This document shows, piece by piece, positions 8,660-17,584 of a stretch of 64,000 nt of DNA. Numbering within the stretch: position 1 is the stretch's first letter; each line of letters begins with the position of its first letter. Origin of the DNA: Rhodobacteraceae bacterium NBU2976 (GTDB lineage: Bacteria > Pseudomonadota > Alphaproteobacteria > Rhodobacterales > Rhodobacteraceae); assembly GCA_023630215.1 (NCBI GenBank), contig JALPRQ010000001.1, forward strand, positions 1,178,001-1,242,000. Direction: 5' to 3'. The translations under genes and the position numbers were made by a program. The notes beneath the pieces were generated by a model that was not told where the DNA came from, searched no databases, and worked only from the letters and a program-made list of their open reading frames with translations.

Positions 8660-9835
8660 ATGACGTACAATTTTGATGAAGTGATTGACCGGATCGGCAC
8701 CGGATCAAGCAAGTGGGACAAAATGGAATCGCTATACGGGCTGGACCCGCATGAGGGGATTCCAATGTGGGTGGCGGACATGGATTTCAAACCGCCACAA
8801 TCGGTGCTGGGTTGCGTGAAGGATATGGCTGAACACGGGGTGTTTGGCTATGGCGGGGATCACAAAGCCTATACCGAGGCGATATGTGGCTGGATGGAGC
8901 GGCGCCATGGCTGGACGGTCGATCCGACGTGGATTTTCAGCTGTCACGGTATGATGAATGGCATCTCGCTGGCGATCCAGCAGTTCACAAACGAAGGCGA
9001 CGGCGTGATCATTTTCACACCCGTTTATCACGGGTTTATCAGTGCAGTGAACGCGAACAATCGCCGTTTGGTCGAATCTGAATTGATCAACAATAACGGT
9101 CGCCTCGAAATGGATTTCGAGGCATTGGAAACCCTACTGCGCGGCGACGAAAAGTTGGTGATCTTGTGCTCACCTCACAATCCCGGTGGACGGGTCTGGA
9201 CGTATGAGGAATTGCGCGAACTGGGCGCGTTCTGCGCGAAACATGATCTGATTTTGGTGTCAGACGAGGTTCACCATGATCTGGTGTTTACAGGGAATAA
9301 ACATATCCCGATGGCAATGGCGATGCCCGAGATTGTGGATCGCCTGATCACGCTGTCGGGTGCGACGAAAACCTTTAACCTTGCTGGAATGCACACGGGG
9401 AATGTGATCATCGAAGATCCGGATTTACGCAAGGTTTTTAGTGCGGGACTAAGCGCTGGATCGTTGTCACCAAGTGCGATTGGCGTTGCGATGGCGACGG
9501 CTGCCTATAATGGCGGTGATGAATGGCTGACCGAAGTTTTGGACTATCTTGATGGTAACCGGAAAATTTTTGATGCCGGGATGAATGCCATTCCAGGTGT
9601 AGAATCGATGCCATTGCAGGCGACCTATCTGGCATGGGTGGATTTTCGTGGGTTGGGTATGTCAGCAGCCGAGATCAAAGATCGTATCCAAGATACTGCA
9701 AAAATCGCGGTTAGTCCGGGCCCCATATTCGGAAAGGGTGGAGAAGGGTATATGCGCTTCAACCTCGCCACGCGTCGCGCATTGGTGGAAGAGGCAGTGG
9801 ATCGCCTTTCCGCCGCGTTTTCCGACCTTCAGTGA
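8660..9835 (+). CDS. PatB/MalY-type PLP-dependent C-S lyase
   Basis: A 391-aa fold-type I aminotransferase-like enzyme of the MalY/PatB group, which cleaves cystathionine or related cysteine conjugates to a thiol, pyruvate and ammonia. Evidence is the N-terminal WDKMESLYG and PMWVADMDFKPP, the HNPGGRVWTYEEL block, VSDEVHHDL for the PLP ring, and SGATKTFNLAGM with the Schiff-base lysine. The ATG at 8660 is preferred over an in-frame TTG at 8654. The physiological substrate is not evident from the neighbours; a role in methionine metabolism or thiol release is possible. Confidence 0.88.
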   Translation: MTYNFDEVIDRIGTGSSKWDKMESLYGLDPHEGIPMWVADMDFKPPQSVLGCVKDMAEHGVFGYGGDHKAYTEAICGWMERRHGWTVDPTWIFSCHGMMNGISLAIQQFTNEGDGVIIFTPVYHGFISAVNANNRRLVESELINNNGRLEMDFEALETLLRGDEKLVILCSPHNPGGRVWTYEELRELGAFCAKHDLILVSDEVHHDLVFTGNKHIPMAMAMPEIVDRLITLSGATKTFNLAGMHTGNVIIEDPDLRKVFSAGLSAGSLSPSAIGVAMATAAYNGGDEWLTEVLDYLDGNRKIFDAGMNAIPGVESMPLQATYLAWVDFRGLGMSAAEIKDRIQDTAKIAVSPGPIFGKGGEGYMRFNLATRRALVEEAVDRLSAAFSDLQ

Positions 9836-9878
9836 GTTTTGCCATTGCACAAGATTTCATCAGGCATAATGTAGCCCG

Positions 9879-11123
9879 ATGAAAAGTTACTTTTCCCGCG
9901 AGAAAGGTTGGCTGAACAGCGTGACGCCACCGCATGTGGTGACACTGGTTGTGCTGGCCAGCCTGTCGGCTCTGAACATGAACATCATGTTGCCCTCGTT
10001 AAAGGGGATGGCGACCTATTTTTCGACCGATTATGCGGTCGTGCAGCTGACGATCTCGGCTTACCTCGCCTGTACGGCCGTGTTGCAAATCCTGATAGGG
10101 CCCTTGTCTGACCGATATGGGCGGCGACGGGTGCTGATGTGGTCTTTGTGGATATTTCTGGCGGCGACCGTTGGATGCATCTTTTCACCAACTATCGAAA
10201 TTCTGTTGTTTTTCCGCATGCTGTCGGCGGTCGTCGCGTCCGGGATGGTGCTGTCGCGTGCAATTGTTCGGGATGTCAGCGCCCCTGACCAAGCTGCGAG
10301 TATGATCGGTTATGTCACAATGGGCATGGCAATTGTCCCAATGATCGGCCCGATGATCGGTGGCTTTCTGGAGGAAGGGTTTGGCTGGCAGGCCTCGTTC
10401 ATATTTGTGCTGATATTCGGGTCCGCTGCGACATGGCTTATCTGGGCTGATCTTGGAGAGACGAATACCCTGCAATCAACCAGTTTTGCAGCACAGTTTC
10501 GTGCCTATCCTGAATTGATCACCTCGCGTCGGTTTTGGGGATATTCCCTGTCCGCAGGATTTGCATCCGGCGTTTTCTTTGCCTTCATTGGAGGCGCGTC
10601 ATTCGTGGCTGAGGAAGTGTTGTTTTTGTCGCCTGCGCAGTTAGGTATGTATTTTGTGTTCGTTCCCGGTGGCTATATGCTGGGCAACTTCCTGACCGGG
10701 CGCTTTTCTCAACGGATTGGGCTGGACAGGATGATGGCGGCGGGGACGATAATCACCACATTTGCAATACTGATCGCCCTGTTTTTTATTCTGGTTGGCA
10801 TCATCCATCCGCTGACATTTTTCGGTCCGCTTTGCCTGATGGGGCTGGGGAATGGATTGGTTTTGCCAAATGCCAGCGCCGGAACAGTGTCGGTAAAGCC
10901 GCACCTGGCAGGCAGTGCTTCGGGATTGGGGGGCGCGATCATGATCGGTGGTGGGGCTGCCTTGTCGGCAACAACCGGAACTATGCTGACAGTAGAAGCG
11001 GGCGCGTATCCGTTGCTATTGATGATGCTTGGGACTTCGGTTCTTTCGGTTATTACGGCTGGATATGTTCTGTGGGTTGCAAGCCGCGCAGGCGCAACCG
11101 GAGAAGCAGGTTTTGGCGGCTGA
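9879..11123 (+). CDS. Bcr/CflA-family MFS drug exporter
   Basis: A 414-aa protein with about 12 membrane helices. The start of helix 1 (ASLSALNMNIMLPSLKGM), the TISAYLACTAVLQILIGPLS segment and the loop motif DRYGRRRV are typical of the Bcr/CflA branch of the DHA1 family, which exports compounds such as bicyclomycin, chloramphenicol and cysteine-pathway metabolites. It starts 43 bases after the PatB-type lyase. Known Bcr members can export cysteine, so a functional link is possible but unproven. Confidence 0.88.
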   Translation: MKSYFSREKGWLNSVTPPHVVTLVVLASLSALNMNIMLPSLKGMATYFSTDYAVVQLTISAYLACTAVLQILIGPLSDRYGRRRVLMWSLWIFLAATVGCIFSPTIEILLFFRMLSAVVASGMVLSRAIVRDVSAPDQAASMIGYVTMGMAIVPMIGPMIGGFLEEGFGWQASFIFVLIFGSAATWLIWADLGETNTLQSTSFAAQFRAYPELITSRRFWGYSLSAGFASGVFFAFIGGASFVAEEVLFLSPAQLGMYFVFVPGGYMLGNFLTGRFSQRIGLDRMMAAGTIITTFAILIALFFILVGIIHPLTFFGPLCLMGLGNGLVLPNASAGTVSVKPHLAGSASGLGGAIMIGGGAALSATTGTMLTVEAGAYPLLLMMLGTSVLSVITAGYVLWVASRAGATGEAGFGG

Positions 11124-11182
11124 ATGATTGCATTCCCGCATCGGGATCGGCATATTGAGGGCAACAGTTTAGGGAAAACATC

Positions 11183-12145
11183 ATGCAGAATTACCTCGAA
11201 TTCGAGAAGCCATTGGCCGAGATTGAAGGCAAAGCCGCCGAATTGCGGGCGATGGCGCGTCAGGGTGAAGGGGTTGATGTTGGTAACGAAGCCGAGGCGC
11301 TGGATAAGAAAGCCGCGGCGATGTTGGAAAGCCTGTATAAGAACCTGACACCGTGGCAGAAATGCTTGGTTGCGAGGCATCAGGATCGCCCCCATTGCAT
11401 AGACTATATCAATACGCTTTTCACGGAATATACGCCCTTGGCGGGCGACCGGAATTTTGCTGACGATCTGGCGGTAATGGGGGGACTTGCGCGGTTCAAC
11501 GATCAGCCGGTGATGGTGATCGGGCACGAGAAGGGCAACGACACGAAATCCCGGATCGAGCGGAATTTTGGCATGGCGCGCCCCGAAGGTTATCGCAAGG
11601 CGATCCGCCTGATGGATATGGCCGATCGGTTTGGCATTCCGGTGATCACGCTGGTCGATACCCAAGGCGCTTATCCCGGCAAAGGTGCCGAAGAACGCGG
11701 GCAGGCGGAAGCGATTGCTCGGTCGACGGAAAAGTGCCTTCAGATCGGGGTGCCGCTTTTATCGATCGTGATTGGGGAGGGCGGTTCAGGTGGTGCCGTT
11801 GCCTTTGCGACAGCGGATCGTCTGGCGATGCTGGAACATTCGATCTATTCGGTCATTTCCCCCGAGGGCTGTGCGTCAATCCTGTGGAAAGACGGAAGCT
11901 TTGCCCAGGATGCCGCCGAAGCGTTGCGTCTGACCGCACAGGATCTTGTGAAGCTTGGCGTGGCAGACCGGATCATTCAGGAACCGGTGGGCGGCGCGCA
12001 GCGCAATGCCAAGCAGGCAATTAATTCGGTCGGTCTTGCAATTGCGGACATGTTGAAAGAATTGACGCCGCTGAAACCTGCCGAGTTGCGCAAGCAGCGG
12101 CGACAAAAATATTTGAACATGGGAGACAAGGCCCTGGTTGCCTAG
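11183..12145 (+). CDS. accA: Acetyl-CoA carboxylase carboxyltransferase subunit alpha
   Basis: AccA with AccD transfers the carboxyl group from carboxybiotin to acetyl-CoA, giving malonyl-CoA for fatty-acid synthesis. The 320-aa length is standard. Family segments are [17 protein letters not shown] at the N-terminus, [19 protein letters not shown], and the oxyanion-hole region [13 protein letters not shown]. accB, accC and accD are not nearby, as usual in this group. It follows the MFS gene by 59 bases. Confidence 0.97.
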   Translation: MQNYLEFEKPLAEIEGKAAELRAMARQGEGVDVGNEAEALDKKAAAMLESLYKNLTPWQKCLVARHQDRPHCIDYINTLFTEYTPLAGDRNFADDLAVMGGLARFNDQPVMVIGHEKGNDTKSRIERNFGMARPEGYRKAIRLMDMADRFGIPVITLVDTQGAYPGKGAEERGQAEAIARSTEKCLQIGVPLLSIVIGEGGSGGAVAFATADRLAMLEHSIYSVISPEGCASILWKDGSFAQDAAEALRLTAQDLVKLGVADRIIQEPVGGAQRNAKQAINSVGLAIADMLKELTPLKPAELRKQRRQKYLNMGDKALVA

Positions 12146-12221
12146 GCTGTCCCTAACTGCGTCAAATTTTAGAAAAATACCTCTGGATTTTTTAAGCCAG
12201 TCTTAATCCGACTCGTAGATG

Positions 12222-12246
12222 CTCGTTCGCGTAATAGGCGAACGAG
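12222..12246 (+). promoter_or_regulatory. Perfect inverted repeat covering the ribosome site of the DUF6473 gene
   Basis: CTCGTTCGC (12222-12230) and GCGAACGAG (12238-12246) are perfect 9-base complements around a 7-base loop. The right arm shares its last three bases with the GAGGTGA Shine-Dalgarno (12244-12250) of the next gene. If transcribed, the hairpin would sequester part of the ribosome site. As DNA it could equally be a repressor operator. Confidence 0.55.
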
Positions 12247-12255
12247 GTGAGCGGG

Positions 12256-13050
12256 ATGGGATATGGCACAGCATTAATAGACTCCGGGGAGATTGAATTG
12301 TATCGTTTTGGTCGCAGTCAGCAGGTTTTCCGCGGGCCGCGCCCGTCTCTGAAATCCCCATACATTGCCTTTATCGGTGGGTCGGAACCCTTTGGCAAAT
12401 TTGTGGCGAGTCCTTTTCCAAAACTGGTTCAGAAGAAGATTAAAACTTCCTGCGCAAACTGGGGCACCCCAGGTGCTGGGCCGGGCTTTTTCCTGAAGGA
12501 CCCCGTGATCCTTGAAGCCTGTTCAAACGCTGAAATTTGCGTGGTGCAGGCGATGAACGCGGAACCGCTATCAAATCGAATGTATTCTGTTTTCCCAAGA
12601 CGCAATCAGCGCATTCGGGGGGTTTCAGATGCCTTGAAATCGCTATATCCCAAAACGGATTTCAGTCGGTTCAAATATGTTTCGGCCATGCTGAAACATC
12701 TTCGACAGGAAGACGCAAGAGCGTTTCAGATCGTGCATTCGGAAATGACAGCGGCCTGGATGGCAAGGATGCTGGAACTGTTGGCAGATATTGAAACCAC
12801 AAAGATATTGCTTTGGCTGGATGTGAAGGGGGTGCCCTCGGTGATCACCGAGGATTTGGTGGATTCGCTAGCGCCACATGTCGATCAAGTCTTAAAAATT
12901 CAGATTGATGAAGAGATGCAGGGCGGCATTCTGGGCGGGGCATCACGGGAATCTTTCTGGATGACACGTCCGGTGCACGAATTGGTCGCCAACCGCCTGA
13001 CCCCGTCGATCAAGTCGCTGATGACAGGGAAAAGCGATCTGGTTGCATAA
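12256..13050 (+). CDS. DUF6473-family protein
   Basis: A 264-aa protein of the type annotated as DUF6473 in Rhodobacteraceae. The N-terminal segment PYIAFIGGSEPFGKFVASPF resembles the first strand and turn of a hydrolase-like or glycan-modifying fold, and NWGTPGAGPGFFL follows. A catalytic set is not clear. No signal peptide or membrane segment is seen. ATG 12256 is chosen because GAGGTGA ends 5 bases before it; GTG 12247 would lie inside the ribosome site. The gene is monocistronic between accA and the convergent etfA. The inverted repeat over its ribosome site suggests special control. The function is unknown. Confidence 0.72.
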   Translation: MGYGTALIDSGEIELYRFGRSQQVFRGPRPSLKSPYIAFIGGSEPFGKFVASPFPKLVQKKIKTSCANWGTPGAGPGFFLKDPVILEACSNAEICVVQAMNAEPLSNRMYSVFPRRNQRIRGVSDALKSLYPKTDFSRFKYVSAMLKHLRQEDARAFQIVHSEMTAAWMARMLELLADIETTKILLWLDVKGVPSVITEDLVDSLAPHVDQVLKIQIDEEMQGGILGGASRESFWMTRPVHELVANRLTPSIKSLMTGKSDLVA

Positions 13051-13071
13051 ACCAGATCGCAAAACGCTCAA

Positions 13072-14004
13072 TTATCCAAGCGCTGAAATCAGCTCGGGAA
13101 CCGCGTCGAATAGGTCCGCGACCAATCCGTAATCGGCCACCTGAAATATCGGCGCGTCTTCGTCGGAATTGATGGCGACGATTATCTTGGAATCTTTCAT
13201 CCCGGCCAAATGCTGGATCGCGCCAGAAATGCCCACCGCGATATAAAGCTCGGGGGCGACGACCTTGCCGGTTTGACCAACTTGCCAATCATTCGGGGCA
13301 AAGCCGGAATCAACCGCAGCACGAGACGCCCCAACCGCTGCGCCAAGCGCGTCAGCCAGTTTTTCGATCAACTCAAAATTGTCTTCGGACCCAACACCGC
13401 GCCCGCCCGAAACCACGATCTTGGCGGATGTAAGCTCGGGACGATCGGACGCCTGAGTCTTGTCTTCGATCCATTTCGACTGAGTGTTTTGCGGACTGAC
13501 TGAGAGTGTTTCAACACCTGCCGAACCCGTTTGTGCGACCGCATCAAAACTGGAGGTGCGCACGGTGATCACCTTTATGGCATCGCGGCTTCGCACCGTC
13601 TGGATCGCGTTCCCGGCATAGATGGGTCGTTCAAACGTGTCGCCATCAACAATCCCGGCGACATCCGAAATGATCATCACATCCAATAACGCCGCAACGC
13701 GCGGAAGAACGTTTTTGCCCGAGGCCGTCGCTGGCGCAAGGATATGCGAATATGCTGCGGCAATATCGGCCACCAGCTGAGCAATGGGTTCGGCCAACCC
13801 ATTCGCATAAGCAGGATCATCGGCCAACAGAACCTTGGAAACACCATCCAATTGCGCAGCCGCCTGAGCCGCCGCAGCGCACCCGGTTCCGGCACACAGA
13901 ACAACAACATCGCCCAATTGCTTGGCAGCAGACACGGTTTTCGCGGTTTGATCAACCGCCAAATCCTGTCCGTTGATTTCGGCTAGAACAAGAACAGTCA
14001 TCAC
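13072..14004 (-). CDS. etfA: Electron transfer flavoprotein subunit alpha
   Basis: EtfA binds FAD and, with EtfB, passes electrons from acyl-CoA and other flavin dehydrogenases to ETF-quinone oxidoreductase. The 310-aa protein has the C-terminal FAD domain signature [20 protein letters not shown] followed by [19 protein letters not shown]. It overlaps etfB by 4 bases. It would serve the acyl-CoA dehydrogenase encoded at 46.9-48.7 kb. It converges with the DUF6473 gene, the stops 21 bases apart. Confidence 0.97.
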   Translation of the reverse strand: MMTVLVLAEINGQDLAVDQTAKTVSAAKQLGDVVVLCAGTGCAAAAQAAAQLDGVSKVLLADDPAYANGLAEPIAQLVADIAAAYSHILAPATASGKNVLPRVAALLDVMIISDVAGIVDGDTFERPIYAGNAIQTVRSRDAIKVITVRTSSFDAVAQTGSAGVETLSVSPQNTQSKWIEDKTQASDRPELTSAKIVVSGGRGVGSEDNFELIEKLADALGAAVGASRAAVDSGFAPNDWQVGQTGKVVAPELYIAVGISGAIQHLAGMKDSKIIVAINSDEDAPIFQVADYGLVADLFDAVPELISALG

Positions 14005-14762
14005 ACCACCCCCGCTTCGTTTTTAAGTTTCTCGACCAGATCATTCACACTGCCAACGCGTACGCCAGCCGAACGGGTTGGCGGTTCGGTGGTGGTCACG
14101 ATTTCCAATCTGGGGGAAATATCGACGCCGAAATCAGCCGCCGTTTTTTCCTCTAGCGGTTTTTTCTTGGCCTTCATGATATTGGGCAAACTGGCATAGC
14201 GTGGTTCGTTCAAGCGCAGGTCCACCGTCACGATGGCGGGCAATTGGACCGAGATTGTCTGTAGGCCGCCATCAACCTCGCGCGTGACGGTCGCGCTGCC
14301 GTCTTCGACCAGGAGCTCGGAAGCATATGTCGCTTGCGGCCAACCCAACAGCGCGGCGAGCATCTGACCCGTCGCATTCATATCATTGTCAATCGCCTGC
14401 TTCCCGGCAATCACGATATCCGGTGCTTCGCTATCGACAACTGCTTTCAACAGTTTGGCGACAGCAAGCGGTTCTAAATCCTGATGAACATCGTCAGCGG
14501 CCACAATCAGAATGGCCCGATCTGCGCCCATCGCGAGTGCTGTTCTGAGCGTCTCTTGCGCCTGCTTGACCCCGATGGAAACGGCGACGATTTCTTCGAT
14601 CTTGCCTGCCTCTTTCAAGCGGATGGCCTCTTCCACTGCAATCTCGTCGAAGGGATTCATCGACATTTTTATATTGGCGAGGTCAACGCCACTTCCATCT
14701 GCTTTAACGCGTGCTTTCACGTTGTAATCGATCACGCGTTTGACGGGCACGAGAGCTTTCAT
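14001..14762 (-). CDS. etfB: Electron transfer flavoprotein subunit beta
   Basis: The 253-aa AMP-binding subunit of ETF. Typical segments are [36 protein letters not shown] and the signature [20 protein letters not shown] that contacts the partner dehydrogenases. A CGGAGG ribosome site precedes the ATG. It is first in the leftward etfBA unit. On its upstream side lies the oppositely oriented ghsA-ghsB pair rather than the adenosyltransferase that, as I recall, often neighbours etfB in this family. Confidence 0.97.
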   Translation of the reverse strand: MKALVPVKRVIDYNVKARVKADGSGVDLANIKMSMNPFDEIAVEEAIRLKEAGKIEEIVAVSIGVKQAQETLRTALAMGADRAILIVAADDVHQDLEPLAVAKLLKAVVDSEAPDIVIAGKQAIDNDMNATGQMLAALLGWPQATYASELLVEDGSATVTREVDGGLQTISVQLPAIVTVDLRLNEPRYASLPNIMKAKKKPLEEKTAADFGVDISPRLEIVTTTEPPTRSAGVRVGSVNDLVEKLKNEAGVV

Positions 14763-15014
14763 GAATTCGTATCCTCCGAGTATTTGGCGCTGCGCAGTTT
14801 AAACTCACACTGCACAGAATCCCACTTCGTCCTGACTTAATCAATCAATTGCCGTCCCTAGCCGCAAGAGGAACATTGGGTCAAGTTGCACCTGACGCAT
14901 GTCATTCCACAATATTGGCAAATTTAATCAAAAATTAATTACATCCGGATAAACAGGCTGACGCCAGTATTGAAACCGATACGGCCGAACCTCCCTTTCA
15001 GAGAAACAGATATG

Positions 15015-15033
15015 TCGAAGATCAGGTCTTCGA
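15015..15033 (+). promoter_or_regulatory. Leader inverted repeat before ghsA
   Basis: TCGAAGA (15015-15021) and TCTTCGA (15027-15033) are perfect 7-base arms around TCAGG. The repeat ends 4 bases before the AGGAG ribosome site (15038-15042). It may fold in the mRNA leader or be bound as DNA. In Rhodobacter capsulatus the homologous spike genes are under quorum-sensing control, but this dyad is not an obvious lux box. Confidence 0.45.
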
Positions 15034-15047
15034 TGACAGGAGCATTC

Positions 15048-15314
15048 ATGGCGATTGATACGTATAAGAACATGGTTGGTGGGCTGGAAAGCCCGGCACG
15101 CGAAGCCCAAAACATTACTCCAAGTGATTCAAGCGACCTGGTTTTCACCTCGCGGTCTTTGTATATCGGCAGCCCCGGTGACGTGGTCGTACATATGTCG
15201 GGACAGTCTACGCCAACGACGTTTACGGCGGTCCCGACCGGCGTTTTGCCCATTCGCGTTGACCGGGTGCTGGCAAGCGGGACGACCGCAGGCCAAATCG
15301 TGGCCTTGTGGTGA
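15048..15314 (+). CDS. ghsA: GTA head-spike base protein (Rcc01079/GhsA family)
   Basis: The 88-aa protein, started at ATG 15048 with AGGAG 5 bases upstream, matches the small head-spike base protein of the Rhodobacter capsulatus gene transfer agent. Signature segments are ITPSDSSDLVFTSRSLYIG, VLPIRVDRVLASGTTA and the end GQIVALW. In RcGTA, GhsA and GhsB form spikes on the capsid that bind the capsule of recipient cells and are encoded away from the main GTA cluster. ATG 15012 or TTG 14970 are in-frame alternatives but lack a good ribosome site. ghsB starts 4 bases downstream. Confidence 0.85.
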   Translation: MAIDTYKNMVGGLESPAREAQNITPSDSSDLVFTSRSLYIGSPGDVVVHMSGQSTPTTFTAVPTGVLPIRVDRVLASGTTAGQIVALW

Positions 15315-15318
15315 TCGC

Positions 15319-16800
15319 ATGGATCTGGCGCTAAAACTTGGTCTGGATGGACTATCGTTGCGTGGTGGTTCAGCGGGCACGAACGCGGCGATCACCGCCC
15401 TTGGCGCACGCAATGGTTTCGCGATCGATTTTGTAAATGACCGGATGGTGATCAATGACGCGCTTACCCCTGCGAACGCGTATGATGGCTCACCAGTGTC
15501 AAAGCTTACACAATATGGTGTGGACGCTTACGAGATTGACGACGTCAAAGGGCTGAACCTGTCGGCTTCACGCGACTTTGGGATTGCGCTAGCGACCAGC
15601 CTGTTCCCGTTTAATCCTGGTGCAATTCACGTCTATGCGCGTTTCGAATTGAACGCGGCTGACCATAGCGATCAACGCTATTTGTTTATGGTCGACAATG
15701 CCGGCAATGATCGCTTTGCAATCTATACGACAACGGGTGGACCGTTTCGGTGGGTGACTGCGGATGGAAACAGCGCGGATACCGAAATCTCTGGCTTGTC
15801 ATTGACCGGACAAGTTGAAATGCGGATGACGGTTGGCGCAGATACCTATGGGCGCACATGGGTTGATGATGGCGGTGTGCAGACCAACGACAATCTGCAT
15901 CAAATCGCCGCCGCCACCCCGACACATGTTGGGATCGGGGGTTACCCCGATCAGGCATTTCGCCTGCTCGATGGCTATTTGGCCGAGATTGCTGTGATCT
16001 GCGAAGATATTCCAATCGAAAAACGGCTTAGCCTGAGCCCTTATCCGGCATTATTTGCAGCGGAAGGCGACAGCCATACGTTCAACGTGTCTATTGGATT
16101 AAGCCCTGCCGACTTTTATCCGGCGCAAATTGGCGTCAGTCGGGGAATGGTGGTAAGAAACGTCGGGGCATCCGGGGATAGCTCGTCACATATGTTGGCC
16201 GATGTTTCGAATTTTCTGGCAGGTGGCGCGCCGGATATTGGCTGCATTTATGCGGGCTCAAATGATATGGACACGACAATATCCCCAACACCTGCGCCCA
16301 CAGATACGGTGTTTTCTGTTGTGGATATCAGCAAACACACGGTGGGAGGGCACGTGTTGGTTAACGGGGAAAGCCGTGTCATCAGCAGCATTTCCGGGTC
16401 TGAGATCACACTAACCACACCGCTGACAGAAGCGCCACTTGTGGGCGCTGTGGTGGAAGTCGATACGACGGCGAATATCCGCGCCTGGATTCAAGCCGTT
16501 TCTGCCGCCGGGGTCCCGGATATCTATGTGGTCGGTGCACATTATCTGAATTTTGCCAGCGGTGGCGATACGACCGAAGGGGAACAGTCCTTGCGCGCAG
16601 CGTTGCGATCAAAACAACTGGCAGCGGCGACGGCAGAGTCCGTTACTTATGTTGATACCTATGCTTTCATGCGGCAACGCATTCTGGATGGCTTTGTGGC
16701 ACAGGGTGACTGGGCGGTCTGGCATCAAGGCGCCGCAGACACACATCTTACCGCCGCTGGAGAACAGGAAATCGCCAATGCCATTCTGGCAGAATTATAG
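15319..16800 (+). CDS. ghsB: GTA head-spike fibre (GhsB position) with LamG-like and SGNH hydrolase domains
   Basis: A 493-aa protein directly after ghsA. Residues 1-60 are a probable capsid-attachment segment. Residues 75-230 look like a concanavalin/LamG jelly roll (AIHVYARFELN, RYLFMVDNAGNDRFAIYTT). From 248 on there is an SGNH/GDSL hydrolase: Ser252 in EGDSHTFN, a second-block NVGASGDSS, Asn315 in AGSNDMD, and Asp474 and His476 in DTHLT. A beta-rich insertion of about 65 residues (320-388) interrupts the hydrolase. By position this is the spike fibre that contacts the recipient surface; an esterase acting on capsule or LPS acyl groups is inferred. The stop nearly abuts the convergent adenosyltransferase gene. 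Confidence 0.78.
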   Translation: MDLALKLGLDGLSLRGGSAGTNAAITALGARNGFAIDFVNDRMVINDALTPANAYDGSPVSKLTQYGVDAYEIDDVKGLNLSASRDFGIALATSLFPFNPGAIHVYARFELNAADHSDQRYLFMVDNAGNDRFAIYTTTGGPFRWVTADGNSADTEISGLSLTGQVEMRMTVGADTYGRTWVDDGGVQTNDNLHQIAAATPTHVGIGGYPDQAFRLLDGYLAEIAVICEDIPIEKRLSLSPYPALFAAEGDSHTFNVSIGLSPADFYPAQIGVSRGMVVRNVGASGDSSSHMLADVSNFLAGGAPDIGCIYAGSNDMDTTISPTPAPTDTVFSVVDISKHTVGGHVLVNGESRVISSISGSEITLTTPLTEAPLVGAVVEVDTTANIRAWIQAVSAAGVPDIYVVGAHYLNFASGGDTTEGEQSLRAALRSKQLAAATAESVTYVDTYAFMRQRILDGFVAQGDWAVWHQGAADTHLTAAGEQEIANAILAEL

Positions 16801-16801
16801 A

Positions 16802-17371
16802 TTAGCGATTGGCGCCGGGGGTCCATAGCAGATCGTCGGCACCATTATCATTGGCCACCCGCGAGGCCACAAAAAACCAGTCTGACAACCGGTTCAGAAA
16901 GGTCACCGCATGGGGGTTCACCGGTGTTTCCAACGACAGGGCAACGGTCAATCGTTCAGCGCGCCGACATACAGTGCGACAAAGATGGAGATGCGCTGCC
17001 AGTGCGGATCCCCCCGGGAGGACAAAACTCTTGAGTGGGGACAGGGCTGTGTTCATCGCATCAATTTCTTGTTCCAGCCGTTCAGTTTGCTGAGCAACCA
17101 TCCGCAAGGGCGTATAGTCCAGCGTGTGATCATTTCCTTCCGGACGACATAAATCTGCGCCAAGATCGAACAGATCGTTCTGAATGCGCTCTAACTGCGT
17201 TTCAAAATCCTCGACGGCATAAAGACGCGCGATACCAATGGTTGCGTTCACTTCGTCCACGGTGCCGTAGGCGTCGACCCGAAGGGAGTGTTTGGGAACG
17301 CGTGTGCCATCGCCCAGTCCCGTGTCACCACGATCGCCGGTTCGGGTATAGATGCGATTTAGCGTAACCAT
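16802..17371 (-). CDS. PduO-type cob(I)yrinic acid a,c-diamide adenosyltransferase
   Basis: This 189-aa enzyme moves adenosyl from ATP to cob(I)alamin or a precursor, giving the coenzyme B12 form. The N-terminal ATP loop IYTRTGDRGDTGLGDGTRV, the HLHLCRTVCRRAERLTVAL helix and FLNRLSDWFFVASR define the PduO/MMAB family; it is not the CobA/BtuR type. It overlaps the twin-TM gene by one base. Its 3' end faces ghsB with one base between the stop codons. Confidence 0.93.
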   Translation of the reverse strand: MVTLNRIYTRTGDRGDTGLGDGTRVPKHSLRVDAYGTVDEVNATIGIARLYAVEDFETQLERIQNDLFDLGADLCRPEGNDHTLDYTPLRMVAQQTERLEQEIDAMNTALSPLKSFVLPGGSALAAHLHLCRTVCRRAERLTVALSLETPVNPHAVTFLNRLSDWFFVASRVANDNGADDLLWTPGANR

Positions 17372-17574
17372 TAGCTTTTCCCCCGGAAAAATATGAAAAT
17401 TAGGATTAGGATGATTGCGACCGCTTGCAGACCAATTCGCCAGCGCATCACCTTATTGGCATGCTTGCGATTCCAGTCCCCACCCCGGGTAAACCCGATC
17501 AGGCCAAATGTCAGCACACCCAGCACCGCAAGGCAGGCAATTATAACAAGTATAAAAAGCGGGTCAGACCACAT
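17371..17574 (-). CDS. Twin-transmembrane HIG1-like protein
   Basis: A 67-aa protein with two membrane helices (ILVIIACLAVLGVLTFGLIG and IGLQAVAIILILIFIFF) separated by a basic loop GGDWNRKHANKVMRWRI. This matches the HIG1-domain twin-transmembrane proteins of alphaproteobacteria; mitochondrial relatives associate with respiratory complexes. The bacterial role is unknown. It is translated with the adenosyltransferase through a one-base overlap. Confidence 0.8.
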   Translation of the reverse strand: MWSDPLFILVIIACLAVLGVLTFGLIGFTRGGDWNRKHANKVMRWRIGLQAVAIILILIFIFFRGKS

Positions 17575-17584
17575 GAGTTTTTCC

